NCBI RefSeq assembly: GCF_015594925.2
Contig: NZ_CP087591.1
Location: 558,001-622,000 of the forward strand
Direction: 5' to 3'
Length of the DNA: 64,000 bases
From: Vibrio sp. VB16
GTDB taxonomy: Bacteria; Pseudomonadota; Gammaproteobacteria; Enterobacterales; Vibrionaceae
The position numbers and the translations under genes are program-made. Under the pieces are notes generated by a model. The model made no database searches, had not been told where the DNA came from, and was given only the letters and a program-made list of their open reading frames with translations. Positions 1-8,481 of this stretch are shown here, piece after piece; the stretch's first letter is position 1; the number at the start of each line of letters is the position of its first letter.

Positions 1-12
1 AGGGCAAAACTA

Positions 13-63
13 CCCATGCTTCATGTGAAAAGCATGGGCCGATATCCGTTTATGCAAATATCG
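13..63. repeat. Two adjacent hairpins downstream of the ABC operon
   Basis: Positions 13-21 (CCCATGCTT) pair perfectly with 30-38 (AAGCATGGG) around an 8-nt loop. Positions 40-45 (CGATAT) pair with 58-63 (ATATCG). They lie downstream of the minus-strand ABC transporter operon. Neither is followed by a T-run in the minus direction, so they may stabilise the mRNA 3' end rather than act as an intrinsic terminator. Confidence 0.4.
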
Positions 64-88
64 TAGGATCTGTGGTTAAACAGCCTCA

Positions 89-106
89 AAAGATCAACAG
101 ACCCTA
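89..106 (-). repeat. 18-bp sequence shared with 33820-33837
   Basis: Read on the minus strand this is TAGGGTCTGTTGATCTTT, identical to 33820-33837 on the plus strand. Both copies are intergenic. It could be a solo insertion-sequence end or another short dispersed repeat; no transposase is nearby. Confidence 0.35.
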
Positions 107-137
107 CTATGACTCATCAAATGAGCAGCGTGTCGAC

Positions 138-863
138 TCACAGAATACTAGACAAAAACGTTTTCAATCGTGGATGAGACGGATTTTCGAAAAAGTTTTC
201 AGGTATGTCATCAACAAGCAGCTGGCCATCTTCCATAAACAGTACCCTGTCCGCTACTTCACTAGCAAAACCCATTTCGTGCGTGACGACAACCATGGTC
301 ATACCTTCCTCCGCAAGCGACTTCATCACTTCTAAAACCTCTCCGACCATCTCTGGATCGAGTGCAGATGTTGGCTCATCAAATAACATGAGATCGGGAT
401 TCATTGCTAACGCACGTGCAATAGCAACACGCTGTTGCTGCCCGCCAGATAGTTGACTTGGAAAGACATCTATTTTTTCAGCTAGTCCTACTCTAGTTAG
501 CAGTTGTACTGCCTTCTTTTCTACTTCCTCTTTAGCTAGCTTCGATACTTTCAATGGTGCTAGCATCACATTTTTTTTGACTGAAAGATGGGGAAATAGA
601 TTGAAGGACTGAAATACCATGCCGACGTTTTCACGTAGTACATTGATGTCAGTAGATGAGTCGTACATGTTGATACCATCTATAATAATATCGCCGTCCG
701 TCACCACCTCTAATTGGTTTAATGTCCGCAAGAAGGTTGATTTACCCGAACCGGACGGCCCTATAATCACCACGACTTCTCCACGTTTTACTGTAACGGA
801 CACCTTTTTTAGTGCGTGACAGCCGTTATCGTAAATCTTATCTACGCTTGCGGCGACAACCAT
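138..863 (-). CDS. Polar amino acid ABC transporter, ATP-binding protein
   Basis: This is the cytoplasmic ATPase that powers amino acid import (GlnQ/HisP/ArtP-type, 241 aa, the usual family length). Visible motifs are the Walker A GPSGSGKST near residue 35, the ABC signature LSGGQQQR, Walker B LMLFDEPTSALDP and the switch His in VVTHEMGFA. The open frame extends upstream to a TTG at 914, which would overlap the permease gene. The ATG at 863 is preferred because it gives the family length and has a purine-rich AAAGGCGAAGAG leader. It is the last gene of the operon, 22 nt after the permease gene. The substrate cannot be read from this subunit. Confidence 0.93.
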   Translation of the reverse strand: MVVAASVDKIYDNGCHALKKVSVTVKRGEVVVIIGPSGSGKSTFLRTLNQLEVVTDGDIIIDGINMYDSSTDINVLRENVGMVFQSFNLFPHLSVKKNVMLAPLKVSKLAKEEVEKKAVQLLTRVGLAEKIDVFPSQLSGGQQQRVAIARALAMNPDLMLFDEPTSALDPEMVGEVLEVMKSLAEEGMTMVVVTHEMGFASEVADRVLFMEDGQLLVDDIPENFFENPSHPRLKTFLSSIL

Positions 864-885
864 CTCTTCGCCTTTATAATCCGCT

Positions 886-1833
886 CTAGTCACTGTTTGA
901 TAGCCTCTTTTCAATGCGCTGTACGCCGAAAGATAGTGTGGAAGTTAGTACAAGATAAAGCGCCGCAACAGCGAACCATACTTCGAATGTAGCAAAGCTA
1001 CCTGCAACCACTTCTCTGCCAGCCTTAGTCAGATCCGTAATGGAAATGACCGACACTAAGGAAGAGTCTTTTATTAGGTTAATCAATTGTCCAGCCATAG
1101 GTGGTAGCGTGCGTTTAAATGCTTGGGGTAAGATAACGTAAGTCATTGCCTTGGGATAACTCATACCCAAAGAGCGTGCTGCTTCCATTTGCCCCTGTGG
1201 GATCGATTGGATACCCGAACGAATGATTTCCGCAATATACGCCCCGGTAAAGACAGACAGCGCAGTAATACCTGCGGTAAATCTGTCCAGATCGAAAATC
1301 GTGCCTAAGAAAAAATACACGATAAAGATCTGCACAAGAAGTGGTGTACCGCGAATAATCTCAACATACAAAAAAGCGAAGTTTCGACTCAATGGGTTTG
1401 TGGATATACGCATTAACGCGGCAACTAAACCAATGATGATGGCAAAAGACAATGAAATAATTGAGAGTTGAATCGTCGTAATCAATCCGATTAAAAGTAC
1501 ACCCATACTCTGCTGATTTAGGCTAGAAATTCTGTCACCAGCAAAAACTAAATCACCCTCGACTACAAATACATCATCTGCCTTTTCAATCCGTTGAGCA
1601 GCGTCTCCATTGTCAAATTCAATAACGATGTTGCCCTTCTCGACCGTAATAACCGTACCATCACTATCGGCTAACGTTTCAGTCGGTGATGAATCAATTA
1701 TGTAGGGGACAATTCGATTCCATTGCCATGTATAATTTATTTTTTGTGAAGCGGAATAAACAGAGAAACCAATGCCGATAAGAGCGAGTATGAATAGAAA
1801 GTGCCAAGCCCAATTATTCTTTTTATGTAGCAT
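886..1833 (-). CDS. Polar amino acid ABC transporter, permease
   Basis: This is an inner-membrane permease of the His/Glu/Gln/Arg family (315 aa). The C-terminal ~200 residues contain the transmembrane core, with the EAA-type loop near EAARSLGMSYPKAMTYVILP, which contacts the ATPase. The N-terminus is unusual: one membrane segment (about residues 13-28) and then roughly 75 hydrophilic, probably periplasmic residues before the core begins near residue 107. Typical single-domain members such as GltJ/ArtM are shorter, about 220-250 aa. It is the middle gene of the operon, after the binding-protein gene. Confidence 0.92.
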   Translation of the reverse strand: MLHKKNNWAWHFLFILALIGIGFSVYSASQKINYTWQWNRIVPYIIDSSPTETLADSDGTVITVEKGNIVIEFDNGDAAQRIEKADDVFVVEGDLVFAGDRISSLNQQSMGVLLIGLITTIQLSIISLSFAIIIGLVAALMRISTNPLSRNFAFLYVEIIRGTPLLVQIFIVYFFLGTIFDLDRFTAGITALSVFTGAYIAEIIRSGIQSIPQGQMEAARSLGMSYPKAMTYVILPQAFKRTLPPMAGQLINLIKDSSLVSVISITDLTKAGREVVAGSFATFEVWFAVAALYLVLTSTLSFGVQRIEKRLSNSD

Positions 1834-1892
1834 ATCAATACCAAAATGAGAGTAATGAGAGCCAGAAACAGAACGTTTCTGGCTGATTCCAC

Positions 1893-2690
1893 TTATTTAA
1901 TTTGTTTTAACCAAGCATCACTCTTGAACCACTTAGCGTAGATACGATCGTAAGTGCCATCCCCTTTGATTTGACGAAGGTAATTGTTCAAAAAGTTGAC
2001 CATATCAGGGTCACCTTGTTTAACGGCCCAACCAAGCGGCTCATAGGTGAATGGTTCAAGAATTGCGTTTATTTTTTCACTATTTTGAGCAGCATAGATA
2101 GAGATAAACGGCATGTCGTAGATCATCGCGTCAGCCTTACCATTTATCACTTCCAAAGCGGCATCAGTTTCAGTTTCAAACGCGTTATACTCCGCCTTAC
2201 TTAGCATTCTTTTTACCACCGTTTCACCGGTCGTACCGAGCTTACTTGCTACTACATATTTAGGATCATTAAGGTCTTTGTAGCTGTTAATCTCACCCTT
2301 CAACTTAGGATTTAGGAGTATAGATTGGCCAACGACGATATATGGGTCAGCAAAATTCACCTTCATATTACGAGGAGCCGTTATCGTCATACCCGCCATA
2401 ATGATGTCGCACTTACCGGTAATAAGCGCTGGAATAATGCCATCCCATGCTGTGTTTACAGGCACATATTTCACACCCATCTGCTTCGCCATCACTTTAC
2501 CTAAATCGATATCAAAACCGATATAGCTATTGTTAGTAGACTTCATTTCAAATGGCATATAGCCCGCATCAAAACACGCGCGTAATTCACCAGACTCTGC
2601 AATACCGTCTAATATTGGTCCTGCGGCCGCTCCCGCAGAGCAGAGGATTATCGCGCTATATGCAGCCAACTTACCTATTTTATGCTTCAT
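1893..2690 (-). CDS. Polar amino acid ABC transporter, periplasmic substrate-binding protein
   Basis: This is a family 3 extracellular solute-binding protein (SBP_bac_3, 265 aa). A Sec signal peptide covers about residues 1-23 (KIGKLAAYSAIILCSAGAAA). The mature protein has the family hallmarks: GYMPFEM, GFDIDLGKVMA and the segment TAWDGIIPALITGKCDIIMA, which builds the ligand cleft. It is the first gene of the operon, with a 438-bp upstream region that should carry the promoter. The specificity is unclear. The family binds amino acids such as glutamine, histidine, arginine or cystine. Confidence 0.93.
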   Translation of the reverse strand: MKHKIGKLAAYSAIILCSAGAAAGPILDGIAESGELRACFDAGYMPFEMKSTNNSYIGFDIDLGKVMAKQMGVKYVPVNTAWDGIIPALITGKCDIIMAGMTITAPRNMKVNFADPYIVVGQSILLNPKLKGEINSYKDLNDPKYVVASKLGTTGETVVKRMLSKAEYNAFETETDAALEVINGKADAMIYDMPFISIYAAQNSEKINAILEPFTYEPLGWAVKQGDPDMVNFLNNYLRQIKGDGTYDRIYAKWFKSDAWLKQIK

Positions 2691-3128
2691 TATGTTAATT
2701 CCCTGTTATAATTGTTAATAAATTAGTCCATTAATGGTTTTTTATTCACTATTACTAGATATTATTGCATTATATATCGTTTGTACAGCATAAATACTCA
2801 AGTGCTCTTTTAGAGTATCTATTCTCAATCACCAATATTGTGCATCTACCGTTAGTTGTAGCAATAGTTGTGCCGATAACATCACACTTGATAAATGTCA
2901 ATTTACTAGATGTTTAACCCAAAAAATTAGAATATGTAAGCGTATTAATCTGACATGTTCTTTTTCTATGTATTTCGCTCATAATGAGCGCACCTTAATG
3001 GTGCGAAAATAAAGAAAAAAGATAATATTGGTGCAGATGTTAATTGTTCGATATTTAGCCACTTATATAGAATAAACAGCTAAATTTGAGGGAACGACGT
3101 TGGAGTAAGTCTTTGAGTATCTCAGTCG
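2691..3128. other. Intergenic region upstream of the ABC operon (438 bp)
   Basis: AT-rich and without a supportable gene. It contains a perfect 6-bp hairpin CGCACC-TTAAT-GGTGCG at 2989-3005 and an AT-rich minus-strand TATAAT-like sequence near 2768-2773 that could be the -10 of the transporter operon, with no good -35 seen. The fruR gene ends at 3129 on the same strand without a clear T-tailed terminator. Confidence 0.4.
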
Positions 3129-4106
3129 TTATCGGCGTATTAATTTTCTCGGTATTAACTCAATACCAAACTGCTGACGTTTGGCTGAAGCATTGAGTGC
3201 TAACGCAAGCGCGCTATCAGAGATTAATTCAAATTGCTGAGGCAGCGAGTTTACTTTCATTGGCAGGAAATCGAGCAACCTGTTATCGCCAAAAGTGCCC
3301 AATTTTATTTTTGACATCAGCTCGGTGTGTTCCAAAAGCACATCCAGCACGCCTTCCAAAAGGGTATAAGATGTGACCACGATGGCGTCAGGTACTTTTT
3401 TCTCTCGCACCCATTGAGACAATACAGCTTTGCCTTCTTCTCTATTAAAATGCTTGCCATAACCAACGATAGATTCTTTCTTATGGATACGCGCCGCCGC
3501 ATAAAAACCTAATTGACGATCTTTAGAGATACTTAATTCAGGCAGAGCACCGATTAATCCAACCGTCTTTACACTCTGCGACAAAACTGAATTGGTCAAA
3601 TCATAGGCGGAGGTGTAGTCTTCACTGATAACACACCCAAAACACTCATCATCTAAAGGACGGTCTATTGCCACAACAGGCGTACCAGATTTTTGGATTT
3701 TTAAGTAATATTCGTTTGCATTGGGTAGGCAAGTAGCCACAAACAGTGCGTCAATTCTTCGGCTCAACAGTGCGGTAGCCAAACTCTCTTCAATTTCAGC
3801 TTCGTCATCACTGCAACCAATCAAGATTTGATAACCCGCTTTTCGCGAGTTTTGTTCGAGTAATTTGGCAAGTTTGGTGTAGCTCGAGTTCTCCAGATCA
3901 GGAATAATAAGGCCAAATGAACGGCTATTCCCGGCCCGCAGGGATGAAGCTGCATGGTCAGGTTGGTAATTATGCTCGTTAACAACAGCCATCACTTTAT
4001 GTTGAGTCTTCTCACTTATACGGTATTTTTTTGCTTTACCGTTGATGACATAACTTGCCGTAGTCTTTGAGACACCTGCCAACTTTGCTATTTCGACTAA
4101 TGTCAT
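3129..4106 (-). CDS. fruR: Catabolite repressor/activator FruR (Cra), LacI family
   Basis: This is a LacI/GalR-type regulator of 325 aa. The N-terminal helix-turn-helix (IAKLAGVSKTTASYVINGKA, residues 6-25) is nearly identical to E. coli Cra, and it is followed by a periplasmic-binding-protein-like effector domain (about 60-325). Cra responds to fructose 1-phosphate or fructose 1,6-bisphosphate. The gene is divergent from fruBKA, and three near-perfect Cra-type palindromes lie between them. Regulation of the fru operon and autoregulation are therefore very likely. Start is the ATG at 4106, matching the family N-terminus. Confidence 0.95.
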   Translation of the reverse strand: MTLVEIAKLAGVSKTTASYVINGKAKKYRISEKTQHKVMAVVNEHNYQPDHAASSLRAGNSRSFGLIIPDLENSSYTKLAKLLEQNSRKAGYQILIGCSDDEAEIEESLATALLSRRIDALFVATCLPNANEYYLKIQKSGTPVVAIDRPLDDECFGCVISEDYTSAYDLTNSVLSQSVKTVGLIGALPELSISKDRQLGFYAAARIHKKESIVGYGKHFNREEGKAVLSQWVREKKVPDAIVVTSYTLLEGVLDVLLEHTELMSKIKLGTFGDNRLLDFLPMKVNSLPQQFELISDSALALALNASAKRQQFGIELIPRKLIRR

Positions 4107-4173
4107 TTCATTACCTTTATGTGCAGTTGATCAAAATTTTACAGATTATTTGTTATTCTAACTTGAATTATAC

Positions 4174-4211
4174 GCTGAATCGATTCAGTATTAAAGCTGA
4201 AAGGATTCAGC
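4174..4211. promoter_or_regulatory. Two Cra/FruR operators (O1, O2)
   Basis: 4174-4189 reads GCTGAATCGATTCAGT, whose central 14 bp form a perfect palindrome. 4196-4211 reads GCTGAAAGGATTCAGC. Both fit the known Cra consensus core TGAAnCGnTTCA. Their centres are 22 bp apart, about two helical turns, which would favour cooperative binding. They lie close to the fruR start. Confidence 0.85.
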
Positions 4212-4303
4212 AAAACTTGAAACATGACTTAAATCACCTATTTTACACCGTGGGTGAGTGAGATAAGCGAAACAACAAGTATCAGCAACATATGTAGATG
4301 TTT

Positions 4304-4340
4304 GCTGAATTTTTTTGCAGCATTGCTGAACCGATTCAGC
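4304..4340. promoter_or_regulatory. Cra/FruR operator O3 with adjacent half-site
   Basis: 4325-4340 reads GCTGAACCGATTCAGC, a palindrome of the same type as O1/O2. Immediately upstream, 4304-4321 (GCTGAATTTTTTTGCAGC) has a good left half-site. This cluster lies about 90 bp before the fruB start and about 150 bp from O1, so looping between the two clusters is possible (inference). Confidence 0.8.
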
Positions 4341-4429
4341 TCTAAGTTTACATCAACGATGAATCGAAGATTAAAAGCAATTTGACCCGATGATTGAAGC
4401 TCTCATGAAAGAGCTCTAAGAGGCGCACC

Positions 4430-5566
4430 ATGTTAAAACTGACAACATTAGATATTGAGCTTCAACAAACCGCTATAGACAAAAGCACGGCCATTCGCGT
4501 ATTAGCGAGCGACCTTGCAAAGAAAGGATTAGTAGAAGTTGACTACGTAGAAGGTATGCTTAATCGGGAAGCACAAAACACCACCTTCCTTGGAAACGGC
4601 ATTGCAATACCTCATGGTACAACCGATACCCGTCATCTTGTGAAAAGCACCGGGGTCGCTGTCCATCACTTTCCCCAGGGCGTAGATTGGGAAGACGGTA
4701 ACACGATTTATATCGCAATTGGCATCGCCGCTAAATCTGACGAGCATTTAGGCATATTAAAGCAGCTGACTAAGGTTCTTTCTGCTGATGGTGTTGAAGA
4801 TAAACTGAGAGATGCTTCTACAAAACAAGAAATCCTCGCCCTATTAAATGGTGACGTTCAATTCACTGCGGACTTTGATGAATCTCTGATCCTACAAAAC
4901 TTCCCTGCAAGCGACATGATTCAACTTTCTGCCGTTGCGGGTGGCCTATTAAAAAACACCCATTCAGTTGAGGCTAGCTTCATCGCTGACCTTGTTAGTA
5001 AAAAGCCAACCTATCTAGGTAAAGGCCTATGGTTGATCAGCAGTGTTACCTCGGTTTCACGCACTGCAATGTCTGTCGTTACTGTCGACCCCGCATTTTC
5101 ATTTGAAGACAAACCCGTCAACGGGCTCATTGCTTTCTCCGTTTGCAATGCCGCTCACCAAACCATGCTCGATACGATCAGTGAATTAGTCTTCCAACAG
5201 AAGCAAACCACCATTCTTCAAGCCACCAAGCAAGAGTTGGTCTCTCTATTCACACAAGATGATGGCGAAACATCTGCTCCCACAACGTCCGATAATAATG
5301 CCGTCTTCAAGATAAAAAATGCCCACGGTTTACACGCTCGTCCAGGCGCAATGCTGGTGGCAGAAGCGAAGAAATTCGAGTCAATTATCAGTGTGAAGAA
5401 CCTTGATGGAGACGGAAAAACCGTCAACGCTAAGAGCTTAATGAAGGTGATCGGATTAGGCGTTATGCATGGACATTCTTTGGCGTTCTCCGCGGAGGGC
5501 ATCGACGCTGGCGAAGCAATAAAAGCGATAGGCATCGCCATTGAGTCTGGCCTAGGTGAAGGGTAA
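4430..5566 (+). CDS. fruB: Fructose PTS diphosphoryl transfer protein FruB (EIIA-FPr-HPr)
   Basis: This is a cytoplasmic fusion of 378 aa that relays phosphate from Enzyme I to FruA. The N-terminal EIIA-Fru domain (about 1-145) has the phosphorylated His62 in GIAIPHGTTD. The middle M domain follows, and the C-terminal HPr-like FPr domain (about 291-378) has the active His302 in AHGLHARPGA. It is the first gene of fruBKA, and the fruK start lies 10 nt past its stop. The Cra operators upstream imply induction by fructose. Confidence 0.96.
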   Translation: MLKLTTLDIELQQTAIDKSTAIRVLASDLAKKGLVEVDYVEGMLNREAQNTTFLGNGIAIPHGTTDTRHLVKSTGVAVHHFPQGVDWEDGNTIYIAIGIAAKSDEHLGILKQLTKVLSADGVEDKLRDASTKQEILALLNGDVQFTADFDESLILQNFPASDMIQLSAVAGGLLKNTHSVEASFIADLVSKKPTYLGKGLWLISSVTSVSRTAMSVVTVDPAFSFEDKPVNGLIAFSVCNAAHQTMLDTISELVFQQKQTTILQATKQELVSLFTQDDGETSAPTTSDNNAVFKIKNAHGLHARPGAMLVAEAKKFESIISVKNLDGDGKTVNAKSLMKVIGLGVMHGHSLAFSAEGIDAGEAIKAIGIAIESGLGEG

Positions 5567-5576
5567 GGATCGTATT

Positions 5577-6518
5577 ATGACAACCAAAAAAGTCGTTACT
5601 GTCACGCTAAATCCTGCCTTGGATCTCACCGGTAGTATGGGAACGCTAAATGTCGGTCGTGTGAGCCTCGTGAATCAAGGCTCATTACACGCTGCAGGTA
5701 AAGGTGTGAATGTAGCGAAAGTACTTTCTGATTTAGGTGCGGAGGTTACCGTTACGGGATTTCTGGGCCGTGATAATCAGGAGATGTTCTGCCAATTATT
5801 TGAAGAGATCGATGCTACAGACAAATTTGTGCGAGTAGATGGCGCAACGCGCATCAACGTAAAATTAGTCGAGCAATCTGGAGAAGTGAGCGATATTAAT
5901 TTTCCGGGTGTTGAGGTCAGCGAAGACGACATCACGCAATTTGAGCAGACTCTTTTTGAGCTGGCGAAGAACCACGATTATTTTGTTATCGCAGGTAGCT
6001 TGCCTAAAGGTGTATCACCCGACTTATGCGCCAGTTGGATACAACATCTGCATAACCTTGGTAAAAAAGTGCTATTTGACAGCAGTCGTGAAGCGCTTAC
6101 TGCTGGTATTCATTCAAATCCATGGCTTATTAAGCCTAACGACGAAGAGTTGTCCGGGTTTGTTGGTCGTTCTTTGGATACACCAGCTGAATGTCAACAA
6201 GCGGCACAAGAACTTGCCGACAAAGGTATCGACAACATCGTAGTCTCTATGGGGTCCAAAGGAGTGTTGTGGCTTAACCAAAATGAATGGCTACGCTCTC
6301 AGCCACCAAAAATGACGGTAGTAAGTACGGTTGGTGCTGGCGATACATTAGTTTCCGGCCTTTGTTGGGGCCATATGCAAAACATGCAGAAACCAGAACT
6401 ATTGACGTTCTCTACCGCCCTCTCTGCGTTAGCCGTCGCGCAAGTAGGCGTTGGTGTTCCATGTCTAGAAGCACTCGAATCCTTACAGAAACAGATACAA
6501 ATTACCCAGTTGAGCTAA
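5577..6518 (+). CDS. fruK: 1-phosphofructokinase FruK
   Basis: This PfkB-family sugar kinase (313 aa) phosphorylates fructose 1-phosphate to fructose 1,6-bisphosphate. Motifs are TLNPALD at the N-terminus, the first PfkB signature AAGKGVNVAKVLSDLG, and the ATP/catalytic motif VGAGDTLVSG near residue 250. The frame is open to an ATG at 5556 that would overlap fruB. The ATG at 5577 is preferred because it is preceded by AAGGAT with good spacing and gives the family N-terminus. Confidence 0.95.
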   Translation: MTTKKVVTVTLNPALDLTGSMGTLNVGRVSLVNQGSLHAAGKGVNVAKVLSDLGAEVTVTGFLGRDNQEMFCQLFEEIDATDKFVRVDGATRINVKLVEQSGEVSDINFPGVEVSEDDITQFEQTLFELAKNHDYFVIAGSLPKGVSPDLCASWIQHLHNLGKKVLFDSSREALTAGIHSNPWLIKPNDEELSGFVGRSLDTPAECQQAAQELADKGIDNIVVSMGSKGVLWLNQNEWLRSQPPKMTVVSTVGAGDTLVSGLCWGHMQNMQKPELLTFSTALSALAVAQVGVGVPCLEALESLQKQIQITQLS

Positions 6519-6563
6519 AACAATAAACCATTATTAGTCAATGAATTAACAAGGTCGATTATT

Positions 6564-8300
6564 ATGAATATAGCTATTATTACAGCTTGTCCAAGTGGTG
6601 TTGCAAATAGCATCATTGCGGCAGGGCTGCTTGGAAAAGCAGTGAAATCACTAGATTGGAATGCAAAAATTGAATGCCAATCTTCTGTGGTGCAGGGAAT
6701 TACACTTACTGCCAACGATATTGCGCAATCTGACGTAGTGGTTATCGCCGCTAACACGCCAATTGATACGACACGCTTCATCGGAAAAAAAGTGTATCAA
6801 GCAGAGATATCTAAAATCACTGAAGATACAAAAGCATGGTTAGAAAAAGCCGTTTTAGAGGCAACTGAATTAACCTCTACCGATGCAACCACACTTTCAG
6901 TACCCGTATCAAGTCCTAGTGCTTCTAAGAAAATTGTCGCCGTTACCGCATGCCCAACAGGTGTTGCACACACTTTCATGGCAGCTGAAGCTTTAGAAAA
7001 CGAAGGAAAGCGCCTTGGCCATCAAATTAAGGTAGAAACTCGCGGTAGTGTAGGTGCAAAGAACCAGCTTACTGAACAGGAAATCGAAGAGGCTGACTTA
7101 GTTATTATCGCAGCAGATATCGATGTTCCTTTAGATCGCTTTAACGGTAAAAAACTCTATAAAACGAAAACAGGACCAGCCCTTAAAAAAACCAAGCAAG
7201 AAGTGGAAAAAGCATTCGCTGAAGCAACGGTTTATACCCAATCTAATGGCACTGTTACCGCGAAAGAAGAAGAAAGCAAAGGCGTATACCAGCACCTGAT
7301 GACCGGGGTTTCACATATGCTACCCGTTGTTGTGGCTGGTGGTTTGATTATCGCACTCTCATTTGTGTTTGGTATAGAAGCGTTTAAAGAAGAAGGTACC
7401 CTTGCGGCGGCACTAATGACAATAGGAGGCGGGTCGGCATTCGCACTTATGATTCCTGTGCTTGCAGGCTACATCGCTTTCTCTATCGCGGATCGTCCAG
7501 GCCTTGCACCCGGTCTTGTTGGCGGTATGTTAGCAAGCTCAATTGGCGCGGGTTTCTTGGGGGGTATCTTAGCGGGCTTTATCGCAGGCTACTCGGCTAA
7601 GTTTATCGCTGATAAACTGCAGCTTCCTCGATCAATGGATGCGTTAAAACCAATTCTTATTATTCCACTTGTTGCGACCTTATTCACTGGTCTGATAATG
7701 ATCTATGTCGTTGGTGGCCCGGTTGCTAGCGTCATGGCAGCGATGACTGAATTCCTTAATAACATGGGCAATGCCAATGCCATCATGCTTGGTATCGTTC
7801 TCGGTTGTATGATGTGTTTCGACCTTGGGGGTCCAGTCAACAAAGCCGCCTACACATTCGGTGTTGGTTTATTGGCTTCGCAAACCTATGCACCTATGGC
7901 CGCTGTCATGGCTGCTGGTATGGTTCCTGCTCTCGGTATGGGTTTAGCGACCTTCCTTGCTAAGAAGAAATTCAATCAGAGTGAGCGCGAAGCTGGTAAA
8001 GCCTCATTTGTATTAGGCTTATGCTTTATTTCTGAAGGTGCTATTCCATTTGCCGCCCGTGATCCTATGCGCGTTATCCCTTGTACAATGGCTGGTGGAG
8101 CCGTTGCGGGTGCACTTTCAATGCTTGCTGGTTGCGAGTTAATGGCACCACATGGCGGTCTCTTCGTGCTGTTTATTCCAAATGCTATCTCTTCCGTACT
8201 GATGTACATCATTGCCATAACAGCAGGTACCGCAGTTACTGGGTTTGGTTATGCATTTTTGAAAAGCCGCGCTGAGCAAACAGAGCAAGTTATTGCTTAA
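6564..8300 (+). CDS. fruA: Fructose PTS EIIB'BC permease FruA
   Basis: This is the membrane component that imports fructose as fructose 1-phosphate (578 aa). Two EIIB-type domains are arranged in tandem: B' (about 1-100, ACPSGVANS with Cys9) and the functional B domain (about 123-220, TACPTGVAHT with Cys130). The EIIC domain follows from about residue 240 with multiple membrane helices. It is the last gene of fruBKA, followed by a strong terminator at 8338-8369. B' retains a Cys at the position equivalent to the phosphorylated one. Confidence 0.96.
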   Translation: MNIAIITACPSGVANSIIAAGLLGKAVKSLDWNAKIECQSSVVQGITLTANDIAQSDVVVIAANTPIDTTRFIGKKVYQAEISKITEDTKAWLEKAVLEATELTSTDATTLSVPVSSPSASKKIVAVTACPTGVAHTFMAAEALENEGKRLGHQIKVETRGSVGAKNQLTEQEIEEADLVIIAADIDVPLDRFNGKKLYKTKTGPALKKTKQEVEKAFAEATVYTQSNGTVTAKEEESKGVYQHLMTGVSHMLPVVVAGGLIIALSFVFGIEAFKEEGTLAAALMTIGGGSAFALMIPVLAGYIAFSIADRPGLAPGLVGGMLASSIGAGFLGGILAGFIAGYSAKFIADKLQLPRSMDALKPILIIPLVATLFTGLIMIYVVGGPVASVMAAMTEFLNNMGNANAIMLGIVLGCMMCFDLGGPVNKAAYTFGVGLLASQTYAPMAAVMAAGMVPALGMGLATFLAKKKFNQSEREAGKASFVLGLCFISEGAIPFAARDPMRVIPCTMAGGAVAGALSMLAGCELMAPHGGLFVLFIPNAISSVLMYIIAITAGTAVTGFGYAFLKSRAEQTEQVIA

Positions 8301-8337
8301 TTTCACTATCTAACCTGCATTTAGGTGATTCGATCAA

Positions 8338-8369
8338 CAGAGCCTTCGTAACGAAGGCTCTGTTTTTTT
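8338..8369 (+). terminator. Rho-independent terminator of fruBKA
   Basis: An 11-bp perfect stem (CAGAGCCTTCG / CGAAGGCTCTG, loop TAA) is followed by seven T residues, 37 bp after the fruA stop. Confidence 0.95.
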
Positions 8370-8481
8370 GATAGAACAATTAATAATAAATAGTCTGTGA
8401 ATAATTGTATCTTGCGTCAAGAATTGCAGTATCCTTGCCCGCCTAACCATTTGGGATATCAATACATTAAGAGCAGTTTCT

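Noticed and set aside
13..38. Hairpin at the left end as an intrinsic terminator of the ABC operon
   Set aside because: The stem is perfect, but it is over 100 bp past the last gene and lacks a T-run in the minus direction; kept only as an inverted repeat.
72..335. Plus-strand frame of 87 aa at the left end
   Set aside because: Mostly antisense to the ABC ATPase gene and without a recognisable domain.
5218..5541. Minus-strand open frame (107 aa) inside fruB
   Set aside because: Antisense to the conserved HPr domain of FruB.
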